Origin: Methanoculleus thermophilus
GTDB taxonomy: Archaea > Halobacteriota > Methanomicrobia > Methanomicrobiales > Methanoculleaceae
NCBI RefSeq assembly: GCF_001571405.1
Contig: NZ_BCNX01000006.1
Coordinates: 459,135 to 523,134, forward strand
Direction of reading: 5' to 3'
Length of the DNA: 64,000 nucleotides
Below are positions 34,889 to 44,467 of the stretch, one piece after another. The notes below the pieces were generated by a model that was not told the DNA's origin, ran no database searches, and saw only the letters and a list, made by a program, of their open reading frames with translations. The translations under genes were made by a program, and so were the position numbers. Every line of letters starts with the position of its first letter. Within the stretch, counting starts at the first letter, position 1.

Positions 34889-35334
34889 GGGAGTACCCGG
34901 TCAAAGACCGGCAGGTTGACGCCGGTCGCCTCGTCTGCGAGCCGCCGACCGGAGATGCCGAGGAACTCCATGACGACCGCCTCGACGACGATGTAGACCT
35001 CCGCTTTCTCCCGGAGGCATCCGGCGAGCGAACGTATCCCTTTCCCCGCCGCCGCGTGCATGTGAATCGACGGTCCATCCTCTCCCGGGTAGATGGTGGC
35101 GACCCCTAGGAGTTCCCAGCCGCCGAAGATCTCCTCTCCTCGTGGTGAGGGAGGGAGGACCGGTTCTTTTGGCCCCGTCACAATCTTTGCGTTCCGTACG
35201 GCGCCGAGGAAGTGGATCATGCCGTTCTGGATATTCATCGCCGCGACGAACCGCTCGATCTCCCTGATGAAATCCTCGCCGTCGTCGATCCGGACGGTGA
35301 ATACTCTGCCGACCTGTCCTTCTGAGTACTGCAT
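34885..35334 (-). CDS. PPC/DUF296-domain protein
   Basis: 149 residues. VFTVRIDDGEDFIREIERFV and GMIHFLGAVRNAKIVTGP start the fold, and PSIHMHAAAGKG supplies the two-histidine motif of the plant-and-prokaryote-conserved domain. GYL-like strand VYIVVEAVVMEFLG follows. Plant members bind AT-rich DNA; prokaryotic ones are stand-alone trimers of unclear role and may bind metal through the histidines. It precedes and overlaps the YgiQ-family gene. Confidence 0.88.
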   Translation of the reverse strand: MQYSEGQVGRVFTVRIDDGEDFIREIERFVAAMNIQNGMIHFLGAVRNAKIVTGPKEPVLPPSPRGEEIFGGWELLGVATIYPGEDGPSIHMHAAAGKGIRSLAGCLREKAEVYIVVEAVVMEFLGISGRRLADEATGVNLPVFDRVLP

Positions 35335-35464
35335 GATGGTGCAACTCCCGATAGATTGGTGGTGTCGTAAGGTATTATTAATGCCTGACCGGCCCGATCC
35401 AGGGATTCATATACCGCGGCCTTCAACCCTGTACTGCTCGCCCGCGGGCGGAGGTGTGACTTCG

Positions 35465-36637
35465 GTGGTCTGGTTCCGGGAGATCGAGTATATGCGCGGG
35501 TTTGCTGCCCTCGCCGTGATCGCCGTCCACATATCGATGAACTATACCCAGATCCCCACCGTGAACCTGCTTGCTCTCCTTAACCTCTTTATCTACATCG
35601 CCGCTCACTTTGCGGTGCCGGTCTTCGTCTTCATATCCGGGTGGGTGCTTGCGGCGCGATACGCGCGTGAATATCCGGTCATGACGTTCTACCGGCGCCG
35701 GGCCCGGACGATTCTCCTCCCATATCTTTTCTTTACGGCTCTCTACCTCATGGTGAGGGTGGACGGCACGATCGGGTTTGCCGGAGTGCCTACACCCGGG
35801 AGGGTGGTTGAGGCCCTTCTGCTCGGGACCGCGGCCTATCACCTCTGGTTCTTTGTGCTGATCATCCAGCTCTACCTTCTTTATCCGCTGATTGCCCTGG
35901 GCTATGACCGGTTCGACCGGGCTGGAACCGGGCTCTGCCTCCTCCTCTTGCTCCTCATCGTCCAGCCTCTCTGGAATGCAGGGGCCCATCTGGTGGGGGG
36001 GCTGGCCGGTCCGGAGTGGTATACGGTCCTGATCCGACTCTTCCCCTCGCACCTCTTCTACTTCGTCCTCGGGATCCACGTCGCCCGGCATACGGGTCAG
36101 TTCCGGTCGACACTCCGGTCGCTGCCGACGATAGGGGTTCTTGCTGCAGCTGGCGGAGGGGCTCTAGTTCTTGGCGGCATGTGGGTAGCAAGCGCCCTCC
36201 TGTTGGGGAGCCTAACCAGCACAACGCTTGCGGTCTTCTGCATCTACCGCCTCCTCGAGCCCTTCTACTATATCCCGGTCATCGCCGTGCTCGTCCTCGC
36301 GGCCTGGCGACTGGAGGGGGCAATCGGCCGGGTGAGCGCTGCCGCCCGGTCGTTTGGGGACTATTCCTACGGCATCTACCTCGTCCATCCACTCGTCATC
36401 GCCGCCGGTGCGAGCATCTTGTTCTCCCTTACGGGGCTGTCATGGGCGGACTGGCTCACCTACCCGGTGCTCTTCCTCGCGGCGGCAGCGGTGAGTTACG
36501 GGGTGGTGCGGGGGGCATCGAGGGTCCCGTACGCGGGGTATCTGATAGGAGAGTCACGGGGTTCACGGGAGCCCGGTAATAGATCGTCTTCCCACCTGGC
36601 CGAGCGGGGAGATTTTGAGATCGATCTGCCGCGGTGA
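35465..36637 (+). CDS. Membrane acyltransferase 3 family protein
   Basis: About 390 residues with roughly ten helices. IEYMRGFAALAVIAVHISMN at the N terminus has the conserved R/H pair of acyltransferase 3 (NodX/OafA/WecH) proteins, and FISGWVLA and SYGIYLVHPL follow. These enzymes O-acetylate or O-succinylate surface glycans or lipids on the outer face of the membrane. I start at GTG 35465, nine bases after GGAGGT; the frame is open much farther upstream but that part lies in the neighbouring divergent gene. Substrate unknown. Confidence 0.88.
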   Translation: MVWFREIEYMRGFAALAVIAVHISMNYTQIPTVNLLALLNLFIYIAAHFAVPVFVFISGWVLAARYAREYPVMTFYRRRARTILLPYLFFTALYLMVRVDGTIGFAGVPTPGRVVEALLLGTAAYHLWFFVLIIQLYLLYPLIALGYDRFDRAGTGLCLLLLLLIVQPLWNAGAHLVGGLAGPEWYTVLIRLFPSHLFYFVLGIHVARHTGQFRSTLRSLPTIGVLAAAGGGALVLGGMWVASALLLGSLTSTTLAVFCIYRLLEPFYYIPVIAVLVLAAWRLEGAIGRVSAAARSFGDYSYGIYLVHPLVIAAGASILFSLTGLSWADWLTYPVLFLAAAAVSYGVVRGASRVPYAGYLIGESRGSREPGNRSSSHLAERGDFEIDLPR

Positions 36638-36799
36638 ACTACGATACTGTCGAGTCGGGGATCGAGGCCCCGGTCCGGGGTGACGCCGAGTTTCGGACGG
36701 CACGGCACCTCAATGGAGGTTGCCCGGTGGGTCTTGTAGCGCGGCCGATAACCTATAATATGGATGAAGTCGGTTGGGGGACGAAAGGAGATGGATAGC

Positions 36800-37330
36800 A
36801 TGGCAGAGCAATCGCGAAGAAGCGGCGAGCAGGCGTTGAAGGAGAGGAATCCCACCCGGATCACTGCAGAGCCCGGAAAGCAGGAACTGATCATCGTCCG
36901 TGAGTTCGATGCTCCGCGAGACCTTGTCTTTTTGGCCCACACCGACCCGAAACTCTATGAGCAGTGGATCGGTCCGCGGGGCTACACCACGAAGATAGAG
37001 GCGTTTGAGGCCCGGAGCGGTGGGAACTGGCGGTACGTTCAGAAGGATAAGGACGGGAGCGAGTACGGGTTCCACGGGGTGTTCCACGATGTGACGCCGC
37101 CCGAGCGGATCATCCAGACGTTCGAGTACGAGGGGCTCCCGGAGTCCGGTCATGTCGTCCTCGAGGAGGGGAGGTTCGAGGAGCTGCCCGGCAACCGGAC
37201 GAGGTTCACCGGCAGGTCGGTCTTCCTCTCGGTGGAGGATCGCGATGGGATGGTGCAGTCCGGCATGGAGGAGGGTTTGAAGGACTCTTTCTTGCGGCTC
37301 GACGAGCTCCTGGAGAGACTGCAGAAGTAG
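36800..37330 (+). CDS. SRPBCC/AHSA1-like protein
   Basis: About 176 residues. [20 protein letters not shown] and WIGPRGYTT start the START-like fold; [13 protein letters not shown] and [20 protein letters not shown] are typical AHSA1 strands, and a [14 protein letters not shown] helix closes the cavity. These proteins bind small hydrophobic ligands or act in stress response; the ligand is unknown. AAGGAG at 36785-36790 selects ATG 36800 over earlier in-frame ATGs. CTATAATATG near 36752 is the TATA box. Confidence 0.88.
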   Translation: MAEQSRRSGEQALKERNPTRITAEPGKQELIIVREFDAPRDLVFLAHTDPKLYEQWIGPRGYTTKIEAFEARSGGNWRYVQKDKDGSEYGFHGVFHDVTPPERIIQTFEYEGLPESGHVVLEEGRFEELPGNRTRFTGRSVFLSVEDRDGMVQSGMEEGLKDSFLRLDELLERLQK

Positions 37331-37392
37331 ATGTAGGCCGATAGGGGGTTCTCGATCCACCCTCCCATCCATGAGCCCGGCTTCCGGTCACC

Positions 37393-37690
37393 CCGGCGGG
37401 CTGACCGTCGCGGCGGAGAGGAGCGCGCGGACCTCCCCGCGGATGGAGTGAGTTTCTCCGGTGATGGTGAACCCGGCGCTGGACCGGATATCGCTCGAAC
37501 TGCTGCCCGCGCTCACCTCCACCGGACCGGGCTCTAGGTCGAGCCGGGCGAACCCGACGAGCTGCTGTGCGGGGGGTCACGCCGGTGGCGGTGTCGGCGG
37601 CGTAGAGTTGCACGACCTCGGTCCCGCGCCGGGTCCTCGTGTTGGTGACGGTGAGCGAGGGGGTTTCTTCTGCCGATTTTTTCCGGTGTT
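37393..37690 (-). pseudogene. Decayed C-terminal domain of a family 3 glycosidase
   Basis: Two frames joined by one shift read SLTVTNTRTRRGTEVVQLYA..TGVTP, then AQQLVGFARLDLEPGPVEVS.AGSSSSDIR, ending at the TGA 37393-37395. This is the fibronectin III-like tail that closes many GH3 beta-glucosidases. The strands normally found between RLDLEPG and PVEV are missing, as expected from deletion between two EPG-coding repeats. The catalytic domains are absent. The intact GH3 gene lies just upstream on the same strand, so this may be all that remains of a second one. Confidence 0.8.
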
Positions 37691-37731
37691 ACAGCCTTTT
37701 GTACCATATCATCCTCTCTCGCCGGGATCGG

Positions 37732-39906
37732 TCAACTCCCAAACAGCCTCGCGGATAACCAGGTCTCGCCTGTCAATACCAGATCCGTGGCTGATTTCCC
37801 GATCGCCACCCGGTATGTTCCTTCTGCAATGCGCCACCTGCCGGCTTCTTCGTCGAATCGTGCAAGCAGGCGGGGGTCGGCCTCGATCGTCACCTGCCGT
37901 CTCTCACCCGGCCCGAGCAGGACGCGCTGGAATCCGAGAAGCCGCATCCGCCTCTCACCCGCCGCCTCCGTCAGATACACCTGTGGTACGTCCGCACCCT
38001 CGCGTTCGCCGGTGTTCGTCACGGTGAACCTCGCCGTGATCGTCTCGCCGCCGCCGACCGCAAGATCGCTGTAGGCAAACGTCGTGTAACTCAACCCGTG
38101 GCCGAAGGGGAAGAGCGGTGTATCACCCGTCTTTGCGAACCAGCGGTAACCGACCTCCGCGCCTTCGTCGTAATGGATGGTGGTCGGTGTGCCCCACGGC
38201 GTGCCGAGGCCGGGGAGGTCCGGCCTCGGAGTCTGGGCGAGGTCGGCCGGGAAGGTAATCGGCAGACGGCCGGAGGGGTTTACCGTCCCGGTGAGCACCT
38301 CGGCGATCGCCTGTCCGCCGGCCTGTCCTGGATACCACGCCTGGACGACCGCCTTCACCTTATCCAGCCACGGCATCGCGACCGGGTTGCCGGTCTCCAG
38401 CACCACGACGGTGTTCGGATTGGCAGACGCCACGGCCTCGATGGCGGCGTCCTGGCCCCAGGGCAGCGAGAGATCGGCGATGTCGAAGCCTTCGCCCTCG
38501 ACGCGGATCCCGAAGACGATGGCGACGTCCGAGCGTCGTGCGAGCAGAACCGCCTCCGCCGGCGTCTGTCCGGGGTCAAACTCGATCTCCGCTGAGGGCA
38601 GGAGTCTCTTCAGCTCCTCAAGAGGTGACGACGGGAGAAGGTAGAGGTTCCGTGCGCGCCCCAGGGGCCCCGGGCCGCCGATCTTGACGATACCTGCATA
38701 CCCACCCCCCGGGAGCACCGCACCCGATCCGGTGCCGCTCGGGACACCGAGCTGCGCGTAGCCGCCGATCACTGCGATCTTGAGCGGTCTTTCGGTCGCG
38801 AGCGGCAGGATGCCGTCGTTCTTCAATAGCACGATACCCTGCCGGGCGGTCTCGAGGGCGATCTCGTTGTGCGCTTCCATGTTGACCTCGGGCGCCGGCC
38901 CCCACGAGTCGGCCCCGACCGCGTAGAGCGAGCGCAGGATGCGGCGCACCATATCGGAGAGACGCTCCTTCGGGAACCTGCCTTCGGCGTAGGCCTTCCG
39001 GAGCGGGTCCGTGAAGGGCTCCGTCTTCCAGAAGACTGCGTCTGCCTGCACGCCGGATTCCTGGTCGAGCCCGGCGAGAGCGAACTCCCAGGAGGGCGTC
39101 GCGCCCCAGTCGGACATCACCCAGCCCTTATATCCCCAGGCGCCCTTGAGCACCTCGTTTAAGAGATAATGGTTCCCGCCAGCATACTCGCCGTTGATCT
39201 TGTTGTAGCCGCTCATGATCGCGCCGGGCTCCGAACGCTCGATCGCGATCTGGAATGCGAGCAGGTCGGACTCGCGGTGCGCCGCCGGGTCGATGATCGC
39301 GTCCAGCCAGTGCCGGTTGGTCTCGTTGCAGTTGAGCGAATAGTGCTTGAGCGTCGAGATGACACCCTGGCTCTGGATGCCGCTTACCGCCCCGGCGCCG
39401 AGGACGGCGGTGAGGAGCGGGTCCTCGGAGTAGTACTCGAAGTTGCGGCCGTTGCGCGGGTCGCGGGCGAGGTTGATCCCGCCGGCCAGCATGATGTTGA
39501 ACCCCCGGATCCGGGCCTCGCGGCCGAGCAGCACGCCGCCGTCGCGGGCGAGGTCCGGGTTGAAACTCGACCCGACGACGATGGAAGCCGGCAGCGCGGT
39601 TGCGCCCGTATCGTCGGGGCGGTACCCGGGGTTGGTGATGCCCATGCTGGCATCGCTCGATCGCAACGCCGGGACGCCGAGCCGCGGCACGCCGGGCGTG
39701 TAACCGGCGCTCATGGCCACGTCTTCCGGGATGCGCTCATCACGGACTTTGATGATGCCGCCGGTGGCGCCCATGATGCTGATGATCATCGAGAATCGCT
39801 CGTCGTCGGTCATCCTCTGTTCGGTCTCGGCCGCCCGGGAATCGGCTGTCTTTTGCCCGGGTTCAAGCACTTGCGTGGTGGTCACCTCTTCTTCCCCTCC
39901 CGGCAT
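37732..39906 (-). CDS. Glycoside hydrolase family 3 (beta-glucosidase-like)
   Basis: About 724 residues. The barrel domain carries the EYYSEDPLLTA and STLKHYSLNCNETNR segments and the nucleophile loop GWVMSDWGAT. The second domain (GIVLLKNDGILPLA onward) ends HGLSYTTF, and a fibronectin III-like domain ends the protein. The aspartate of MSDW is the expected nucleophile. No signal peptide is seen, so it would act inside the cell on imported or stored oligosaccharides. The start is uncertain: ATG 39906, or GTG at about 39886. A bacterial-type glycosidase in a methanogen, beside a tRNA, suggests transfer. Confidence 0.92.
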   Translation of the reverse strand: MPGGEEEVTTTQVLEPGQKTADSRAAETEQRMTDDERFSMIISIMGATGGIIKVRDERIPEDVAMSAGYTPGVPRLGVPALRSSDASMGITNPGYRPDDTGATALPASIVVGSSFNPDLARDGGVLLGREARIRGFNIMLAGGINLARDPRNGRNFEYYSEDPLLTAVLGAGAVSGIQSQGVISTLKHYSLNCNETNRHWLDAIIDPAAHRESDLLAFQIAIERSEPGAIMSGYNKINGEYAGGNHYLLNEVLKGAWGYKGWVMSDWGATPSWEFALAGLDQESGVQADAVFWKTEPFTDPLRKAYAEGRFPKERLSDMVRRILRSLYAVGADSWGPAPEVNMEAHNEIALETARQGIVLLKNDGILPLATERPLKIAVIGGYAQLGVPSGTGSGAVLPGGGYAGIVKIGGPGPLGRARNLYLLPSSPLEELKRLLPSAEIEFDPGQTPAEAVLLARRSDVAIVFGIRVEGEGFDIADLSLPWGQDAAIEAVASANPNTVVVLETGNPVAMPWLDKVKAVVQAWYPGQAGGQAIAEVLTGTVNPSGRLPITFPADLAQTPRPDLPGLGTPWGTPTTIHYDEGAEVGYRWFAKTGDTPLFPFGHGLSYTTFAYSDLAVGGGETITARFTVTNTGEREGADVPQVYLTEAAGERRMRLLGFQRVLLGPGERRQVTIEADPRLLARFDEEAGRWRIAEGTYRVAIGKSATDLVLTGETWLSARLFGS

Positions 39907-40294
39907 TCCCCCGTCCGTCGGGCGGGGAACCGTGCCGCGGTGGGAGACGACACTGGTGATAAATATTTGTGTGAAACAGGGATCCGATCTCGACGCCAGT
40001 AATGGGCGATAGTTATCGTGACGGTGGTGGCATGACCGTCGGGTGACTGCACGCCTTGTCATCCGGCTCCGGGCTGGAGCATGGCACGGAGTGAGTAAAA
40101 ACTGTGGGAAAAACTGCGCGTGAACAACCGGCAAAAAATCCGGTGGAAAGCGGGGGGTTGCGGATCATGCTCCGGGGAAGGCACGATCGTCCATGCGGTG
40201 AGAGGCATGAAAATACCGGATTTATCGGTCCATTTCAGGGATGCATCTCCGGGGAAAGGAACAACATAGAATCAATCGTTTCAAAAACGGTGAT
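39907..40294. other. Gap between the GH3 gene and tRNA-Val
   Basis: The only feature I can support is a GATAAATATTTG stretch at about 39957-39968, a TATA box for the GH3 gene on the minus strand. The rest holds no convincing gene on either strand and no copy of the tRNA 3' end that would mark an attachment site. Confidence 0.5.
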
Positions 40295-40367
40295 GGGCTC
40301 GCTGAGATTCGAACTCAGGACCTCCGCCATGTCAAGGCGACGTCATAACCAGCTAGACCACGAGCCC
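40295..40367 (-). tRNA. tRNA-Val (anticodon GAC)
   Basis: The minus strand folds as a 73-nt cloverleaf. The acceptor stem GGGCTCG pairs with CGAGCCC, the anticodon stem TCGCC/GGCGG encloses TTGACAT with anticodon GAC, and the T-arm CTGAG-TTCGAAT-CTCAG carries the normal loop. The discriminator is A and CCA is not encoded. It reads valine GUC and GUU codons. The D-stem has one T-T opposition at its inner end. No intron is visible. Confidence 0.95.
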
Positions 40368-40402
40368 GTGTCTACCCGACGATCACTAATGTTGGTGTTA
40401 CA

Positions 40403-40412
40403 GGTATAAAAT
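40403..40412 (-). promoter_or_regulatory. TATA box of tRNA-Val
   Basis: ATTTTATACC on the minus strand lies 36-45 bp ahead of the tRNA 5' end, the normal place for an archaeal box A on a stable-RNA gene. Confidence 0.65.
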
Positions 40413-40502
40413 GATTCCTATTCCCCACAATCGCCCCCTTACCCGCTCCATCCTATCGGGGAGCGGCACGCGGGGCAAAAAGGGGGATGATGGCCGGACC
40501 AA

Positions 40503-42086
40503 TCAGATCTCGGCGTGCTTTGCCGTATGAATCCCGTCGATCTTCTTGATCTCTTCCATCGCTTCGGCCGGCACCGCGGAGTCGACGGTGAGGACCATCA
40601 GCGCCTCTTCGCCGGGCTTGTGGCGCCCGACCTGCATCCCGGCGATGTTCACGTTCGCCTGACCGAGGATCGTCGCGGCCTTGCCGATGATACCGGGCTT
40701 GTCGATGTGGCGGGAGATGACCACGTGGCCCGTCGGGGTCAGGTCGGTCAGGTAGCCGCCGATGCTCACGATGCGCGCGTGGTCCGGGGCCGAGACGCTG
40801 CCGCTCACCGACTCGGTCATCTTATCGGTCTTTGCGGTGATGCTGATGATGTTCTTGAAGCCGTACGCTTCTTCGGTGGTGGTCTCGCTCAGCCGGATTC
40901 CGCGCTCTTTTGCGACAAACTCCGCGTTCACAAAGTTGACCGGAGCCTGGAGGATTGGGTCGAGCATACCCTTCAGGATGACGCGGGTGATGAACTTCGT
41001 GTTCGGCAGAGTCGCTGCCTCGCCGCCGTAGGTGATCTTGATCGACTCAAGCCTTCCTTCGATGAGCTGGATGAGGAGGCTGCCCATCTTCTGCGCAAGG
41101 GCCGCGTAGGGCTCGATCACCGCCTGCTGCTCTGCGGGGATCGTCGGCGCGTTCACCACATACTTCGCCGCACCGCCCGAAAGCACGCTGATGCACTGGT
41201 TTGCGACCGATATCGCAACGTTCTTTTGCGCTTCGACCGTGCTCGCCCCAAGGTGCGGGGTGACGATCACCTTATCGAGTTCGAGGAGCGGAGAGTCCGT
41301 CGGCGGCTCGTTCTCAAAGACATCGAGCGCCGCACCGGCAACCTTGCCGCTCTTGATCGCGTCGACGAGGGCTGCCTCGTCGATGATCCCGCCACGGGCG
41401 CAGTTAATCAACCGAACGCCATCCTTCATCGTGGCGATCGACTTGGCGTTGATGAGATGGCGCGTCTCCTTGATCAGCGGCGTGTGGACCGTGATGACGT
41501 CCGCTCTCCGGAAGAGCTCCTCGATTGGCACCATCTCCACGCCGAGGCTTGCCGCCCGCTCTTTGGTGATGAAAGGATCGTAGGCGATGCACTTCATCTC
41601 CATTGCCTGTGCACGCTTTGCAACCTCGCGTCCGATACGCCCAAATCCAATGATCCCGAGGACCTTGTCGTTCAACTCGACTCCCATGAACTTCGAGCGC
41701 TTCCATTCTCCCTTCTTCAAGGATGCTGTCGCCTGGGGGATATTGCGCGCGAGCGAGAGCATCATTGCCATCGTATGCTCAGTGGCTGCGAGGGTGTTTC
41801 CTTCAGGAGCGTTTGCAACAATGATCCCCCTGCGTGTTGCCGCTTCGGTATCGATATTGTCGACTCCTGCTCCGGCACGGCCGATAAACTTGAGTTTTGT
41901 CCCTGCATCGATGACACGTGCCGTGACCTCGGTCCCCGAGCGCACCAGCAGGGCATCGTAATCTCCGATAATAGCAACGAGCTGATCTTCGGTCAGCCCG
42001 GTCTTGACATCCACATCACAGAACTCCTTCAGGATGTCAATTCCTTCCTCTGCCAGCGGGTCGCTGACCAGCACTCTATATTTCAC
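40503..42086 (-). CDS. serA: D-3-phosphoglycerate dehydrogenase
   Basis: 527 residues, the long form. Substrate and NAD domains show VRSGTEVTARVID, GRAGAGVDNID, LGIIGFGRIGREVAKRA (NAD loop), INCARGGIIDEAALV and VTPHLGAST. These are followed by an allosteric-substrate-binding domain and a C-terminal ACT domain (HVVISRHIDKPGIIGKAATI), which usually mediates serine inhibition. It makes 3-phosphohydroxypyruvate for serine, and so feeds GlyA. The start codon is GTG. It is divergent from ppsA with a 95-bp AT-rich gap. Confidence 0.96.
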   Translation of the reverse strand: MKYRVLVSDPLAEEGIDILKEFCDVDVKTGLTEDQLVAIIGDYDALLVRSGTEVTARVIDAGTKLKFIGRAGAGVDNIDTEAATRRGIIVANAPEGNTLAATEHTMAMMLSLARNIPQATASLKKGEWKRSKFMGVELNDKVLGIIGFGRIGREVAKRAQAMEMKCIAYDPFITKERAASLGVEMVPIEELFRRADVITVHTPLIKETRHLINAKSIATMKDGVRLINCARGGIIDEAALVDAIKSGKVAGAALDVFENEPPTDSPLLELDKVIVTPHLGASTVEAQKNVAISVANQCISVLSGGAAKYVVNAPTIPAEQQAVIEPYAALAQKMGSLLIQLIEGRLESIKITYGGEAATLPNTKFITRVILKGMLDPILQAPVNFVNAEFVAKERGIRLSETTTEEAYGFKNIISITAKTDKMTESVSGSVSAPDHARIVSIGGYLTDLTPTGHVVISRHIDKPGIIGKAATILGQANVNIAGMQVGRHKPGEEALMVLTVDSAVPAEAMEEIKKIDGIHTAKHAEI

Positions 42087-42181
42087 AGTTCAACCCATAT
42101 CTGATTCGACATCATGTGTATTGATGCTTTTTCCTCCCAAATCTTATTAGTAATGGTGAGAAGTATATGTGTGGTGCGAGC

Positions 42182-44467
42182 ATGAAGGAAATGCCCAACG
42201 TTCTGTGGCTCGAAGAAATAAAAAAAGAAGATATTCCATCTGTAGGTGGAAAGGGGGCTTCTCTTGGTGAAATGACCTCGATCGGCCTCCCCGTGCCGAA
42301 GGCGTTTGTGGTTACTGCTCAGGCGTTCCGCAGATTTCTTGTTGAGACCGGGATCGAAGAGACACTCTTTCGCAGACTGGAGCACCTCGATGTCGATGAC
42401 AACGGAGCGCTCGAATCCGTCTCAAGGGATGTGCAGGATCTCGTCATGAGCGTCGAGATCCCCGATCATATCCGCGAGGAGATCACCGATGCGTACAACC
42501 GGATGGGGGCGAATGGAACGGTCGTCGCCGTCCGTTCAAGCGCTACCGCTGAAGACCTGCCTGAAGCCAGTTTTGCCGGCCAGCAGGAGACTTTTCTCAA
42601 TATCCTCGGGGAAGCTGACCTCCTTGACGCCATCCAGCGGTGCTGGGCATCACTCTATGGCGCGCGGGCCATCTACTACCGGGCAAAGCAGGGGTTCGAC
42701 GACCGGAGTGTGAATATCGCCGTCGTCGTTCAGGAACTCATCCGGTCGGAGAAGTCCGGTGTCATGTTCACATCCCACCCGGTCACCGGCGAGCCCCTGA
42801 CGATCGTGGAAGGATCCTGGGGTCTCGGTGAAGCCATCGTCTCCGGCAGCGTCTCTCCCGACAACTACGTCTATGACCTGAGATCCGGTCGGGTGGTTGA
42901 CCGCCTGATCGCCGAGAAGGAGATCATGATCGTCCCCGAGGGCGAGCACGGGACAAAGGTTGTCAATCTCTCCGGCGAGCAGCGGGTCGCCCCGGTTCTC
43001 TCTGATGAGGAAGTGGCGCGTCTTGCAACGCTCGGCAAGATCGCCGAGGACCACTACGGCGTCCCGCAGGATATCGAGTGGGCGATCGTCGGGAACGAAA
43101 TCTTCATCCTCCAGTCACGACCCATCACGACGATCAAGCGGCCGGAGATTCCTCGTGGAGGACAGGCCAAGCCGATGGGCGCACAGGGTGTGATCTTGCT
43201 CGAGGGTCAGGGTGCCTCTCCAGGTATTGCGACCGGCCGCGTCGTGATCGTGCGCGACGTCAAAGATACGAGCGCGGTCAAGGACGGCGATATCCTGGTC
43301 ACCCGGATGACCAACCCCGATATGGTGCCGGCGATGCGGCGGGTCAGCGCCATCGTCACCGACGAAGGGGGCATGACCTGCCACGCGGCGATCGTGAGCC
43401 GTGAACTTGGTACACCTGCGGTCGTCGGGAGCAAGAAAGCAACGAAAGTCTTGAAAGATGGACAGATAATCACCGTCGACGGGGAGAAGGGTATCATCTA
43501 CGACGGGACGCTCGAGACCCCGGCGGTCGCCGCTCCGGCACCTGTTGCAGCAGCGGCAGCGGCGGCCCCGGTCATCACCGGTACACTCGTCAAGGTGAAC
43601 GTCTCCCTGCCGGAGGCCGCACAGCGCGCCGCTGCCACCGGTGCCGACGGCGTCGGTCTTCTGCGGATCGAGCACCTCATCCTCGGCCTCGGCAAGACCC
43701 CCGGCTGGTATATCGCGCACGGCAAAGAGGAGGAGTTTATTGCCGAACTCTACCGCGGCATCAAGATTGTGCTCGACGCTTTCCCGGGAAAACCCGTCTG
43801 GGTCCGGACGCTGGATGCTCCGACTGACGAATTCCGGAACATGGAAGGCGGCGAGAGCGAACCGATCGAGCACAATCCGATGCTCGGCTGGCGTGGCATC
43901 CGCCGGGACTTAAAGAGCCCCGACCAGTTCAGGATGCAGGTGGAGGCCTTCAGGAGGCTCTGGGCTGCTGGCTACAGCAACCTCGGCGTGATGTTCCCGC
44001 TCGTCAACCATCCAAAAGAGTTCATCCAGGCCCGGGCCATGATGGAGGAATGGGGCGTCGACGTCGAGAAGGTGACCCTCGGTGTGATGGTCGAGATCCC
44101 CAGCAGCGCCATCCTCATCGATGACTTCATCAAGGCCGGCATCCGGTTCGCCTCGTTCGGAACGAACGATCTTGTCCAGTACACGCTCGCCATCGACCGG
44201 AACAACGAGAACGTTGCCAATATGTACGAACCCGAGCACCCTGCCGTGCTCAAACTGATCGACTACGCCATCAAAGCCTGCCGCGCAAACGGTGTCGAAT
44301 GTTCCATCTGCGGTCAGGCCGGCTCCGATCCGAAGATGGTGGCCTGGCTCGTCGAGCACGGGATCACCAGCGTCTCCGCAAATATCGACGCTGTCCCGCG
44401 CATCCGTGAGGCCGTGGCGCGAAAAGAACGGCAGATCCTTCTTGATGCGGCGAGAAGAAATGCGTGA
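42182..44467 (+). CDS. ppsA: Phosphoenolpyruvate synthase
   Basis: About 761 residues. An ATP-grasp-like N domain (VLWLEEIKKEDIPSVGGKGA; VRSSATAEDLPEASFAGQQE) precedes the swivelling phosphohistidine domain, EGGMTCHAAIVSRELGTPAV, and the C-terminal PEP-binding barrel with TNDLVQYTLAIDR and CSICGQAGSDP. It converts pyruvate, ATP and water to PEP, AMP and phosphate, the entry to gluconeogenesis in a methanogen. ATG 42182 matches relatives that begin M-K-x-VLW; ATG 42167 is also in frame. An Ala-rich linker follows the phosphohistidine domain. The gene overlaps mfnA by 8 bp. Confidence 0.95.
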   Translation: MKEMPNVLWLEEIKKEDIPSVGGKGASLGEMTSIGLPVPKAFVVTAQAFRRFLVETGIEETLFRRLEHLDVDDNGALESVSRDVQDLVMSVEIPDHIREEITDAYNRMGANGTVVAVRSSATAEDLPEASFAGQQETFLNILGEADLLDAIQRCWASLYGARAIYYRAKQGFDDRSVNIAVVVQELIRSEKSGVMFTSHPVTGEPLTIVEGSWGLGEAIVSGSVSPDNYVYDLRSGRVVDRLIAEKEIMIVPEGEHGTKVVNLSGEQRVAPVLSDEEVARLATLGKIAEDHYGVPQDIEWAIVGNEIFILQSRPITTIKRPEIPRGGQAKPMGAQGVILLEGQGASPGIATGRVVIVRDVKDTSAVKDGDILVTRMTNPDMVPAMRRVSAIVTDEGGMTCHAAIVSRELGTPAVVGSKKATKVLKDGQIITVDGEKGIIYDGTLETPAVAAPAPVAAAAAAAPVITGTLVKVNVSLPEAAQRAAATGADGVGLLRIEHLILGLGKTPGWYIAHGKEEEFIAELYRGIKIVLDAFPGKPVWVRTLDAPTDEFRNMEGGESEPIEHNPMLGWRGIRRDLKSPDQFRMQVEAFRRLWAAGYSNLGVMFPLVNHPKEFIQARAMMEEWGVDVEKVTLGVMVEIPSSAILIDDFIKAGIRFASFGTNDLVQYTLAIDRNNENVANMYEPEHPAVLKLIDYAIKACRANGVECSICGQAGSDPKMVAWLVEHGITSVSANIDAVPRIREAVARKERQILLDAARRNA

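Noticed and set aside
38098..40002. Long open frames opposite the GH3 gene (38098-38595, 39169-40002)
   Set aside because: They mirror the codon pattern of the well-supported GH3 gene in GC-rich DNA and show no family motifs.
40295..40314. tRNA-Val 3' end considered as an attachment site for a GH3-bearing element
   Set aside because: No second copy of the tRNA end and no integrase gene was seen in the window.
40515..42104. 529-codon open frame antisense to serA
   Set aside because: Its translation is rich in Arg, Asp and His with no domain pattern; serA on the other strand explains the openness.
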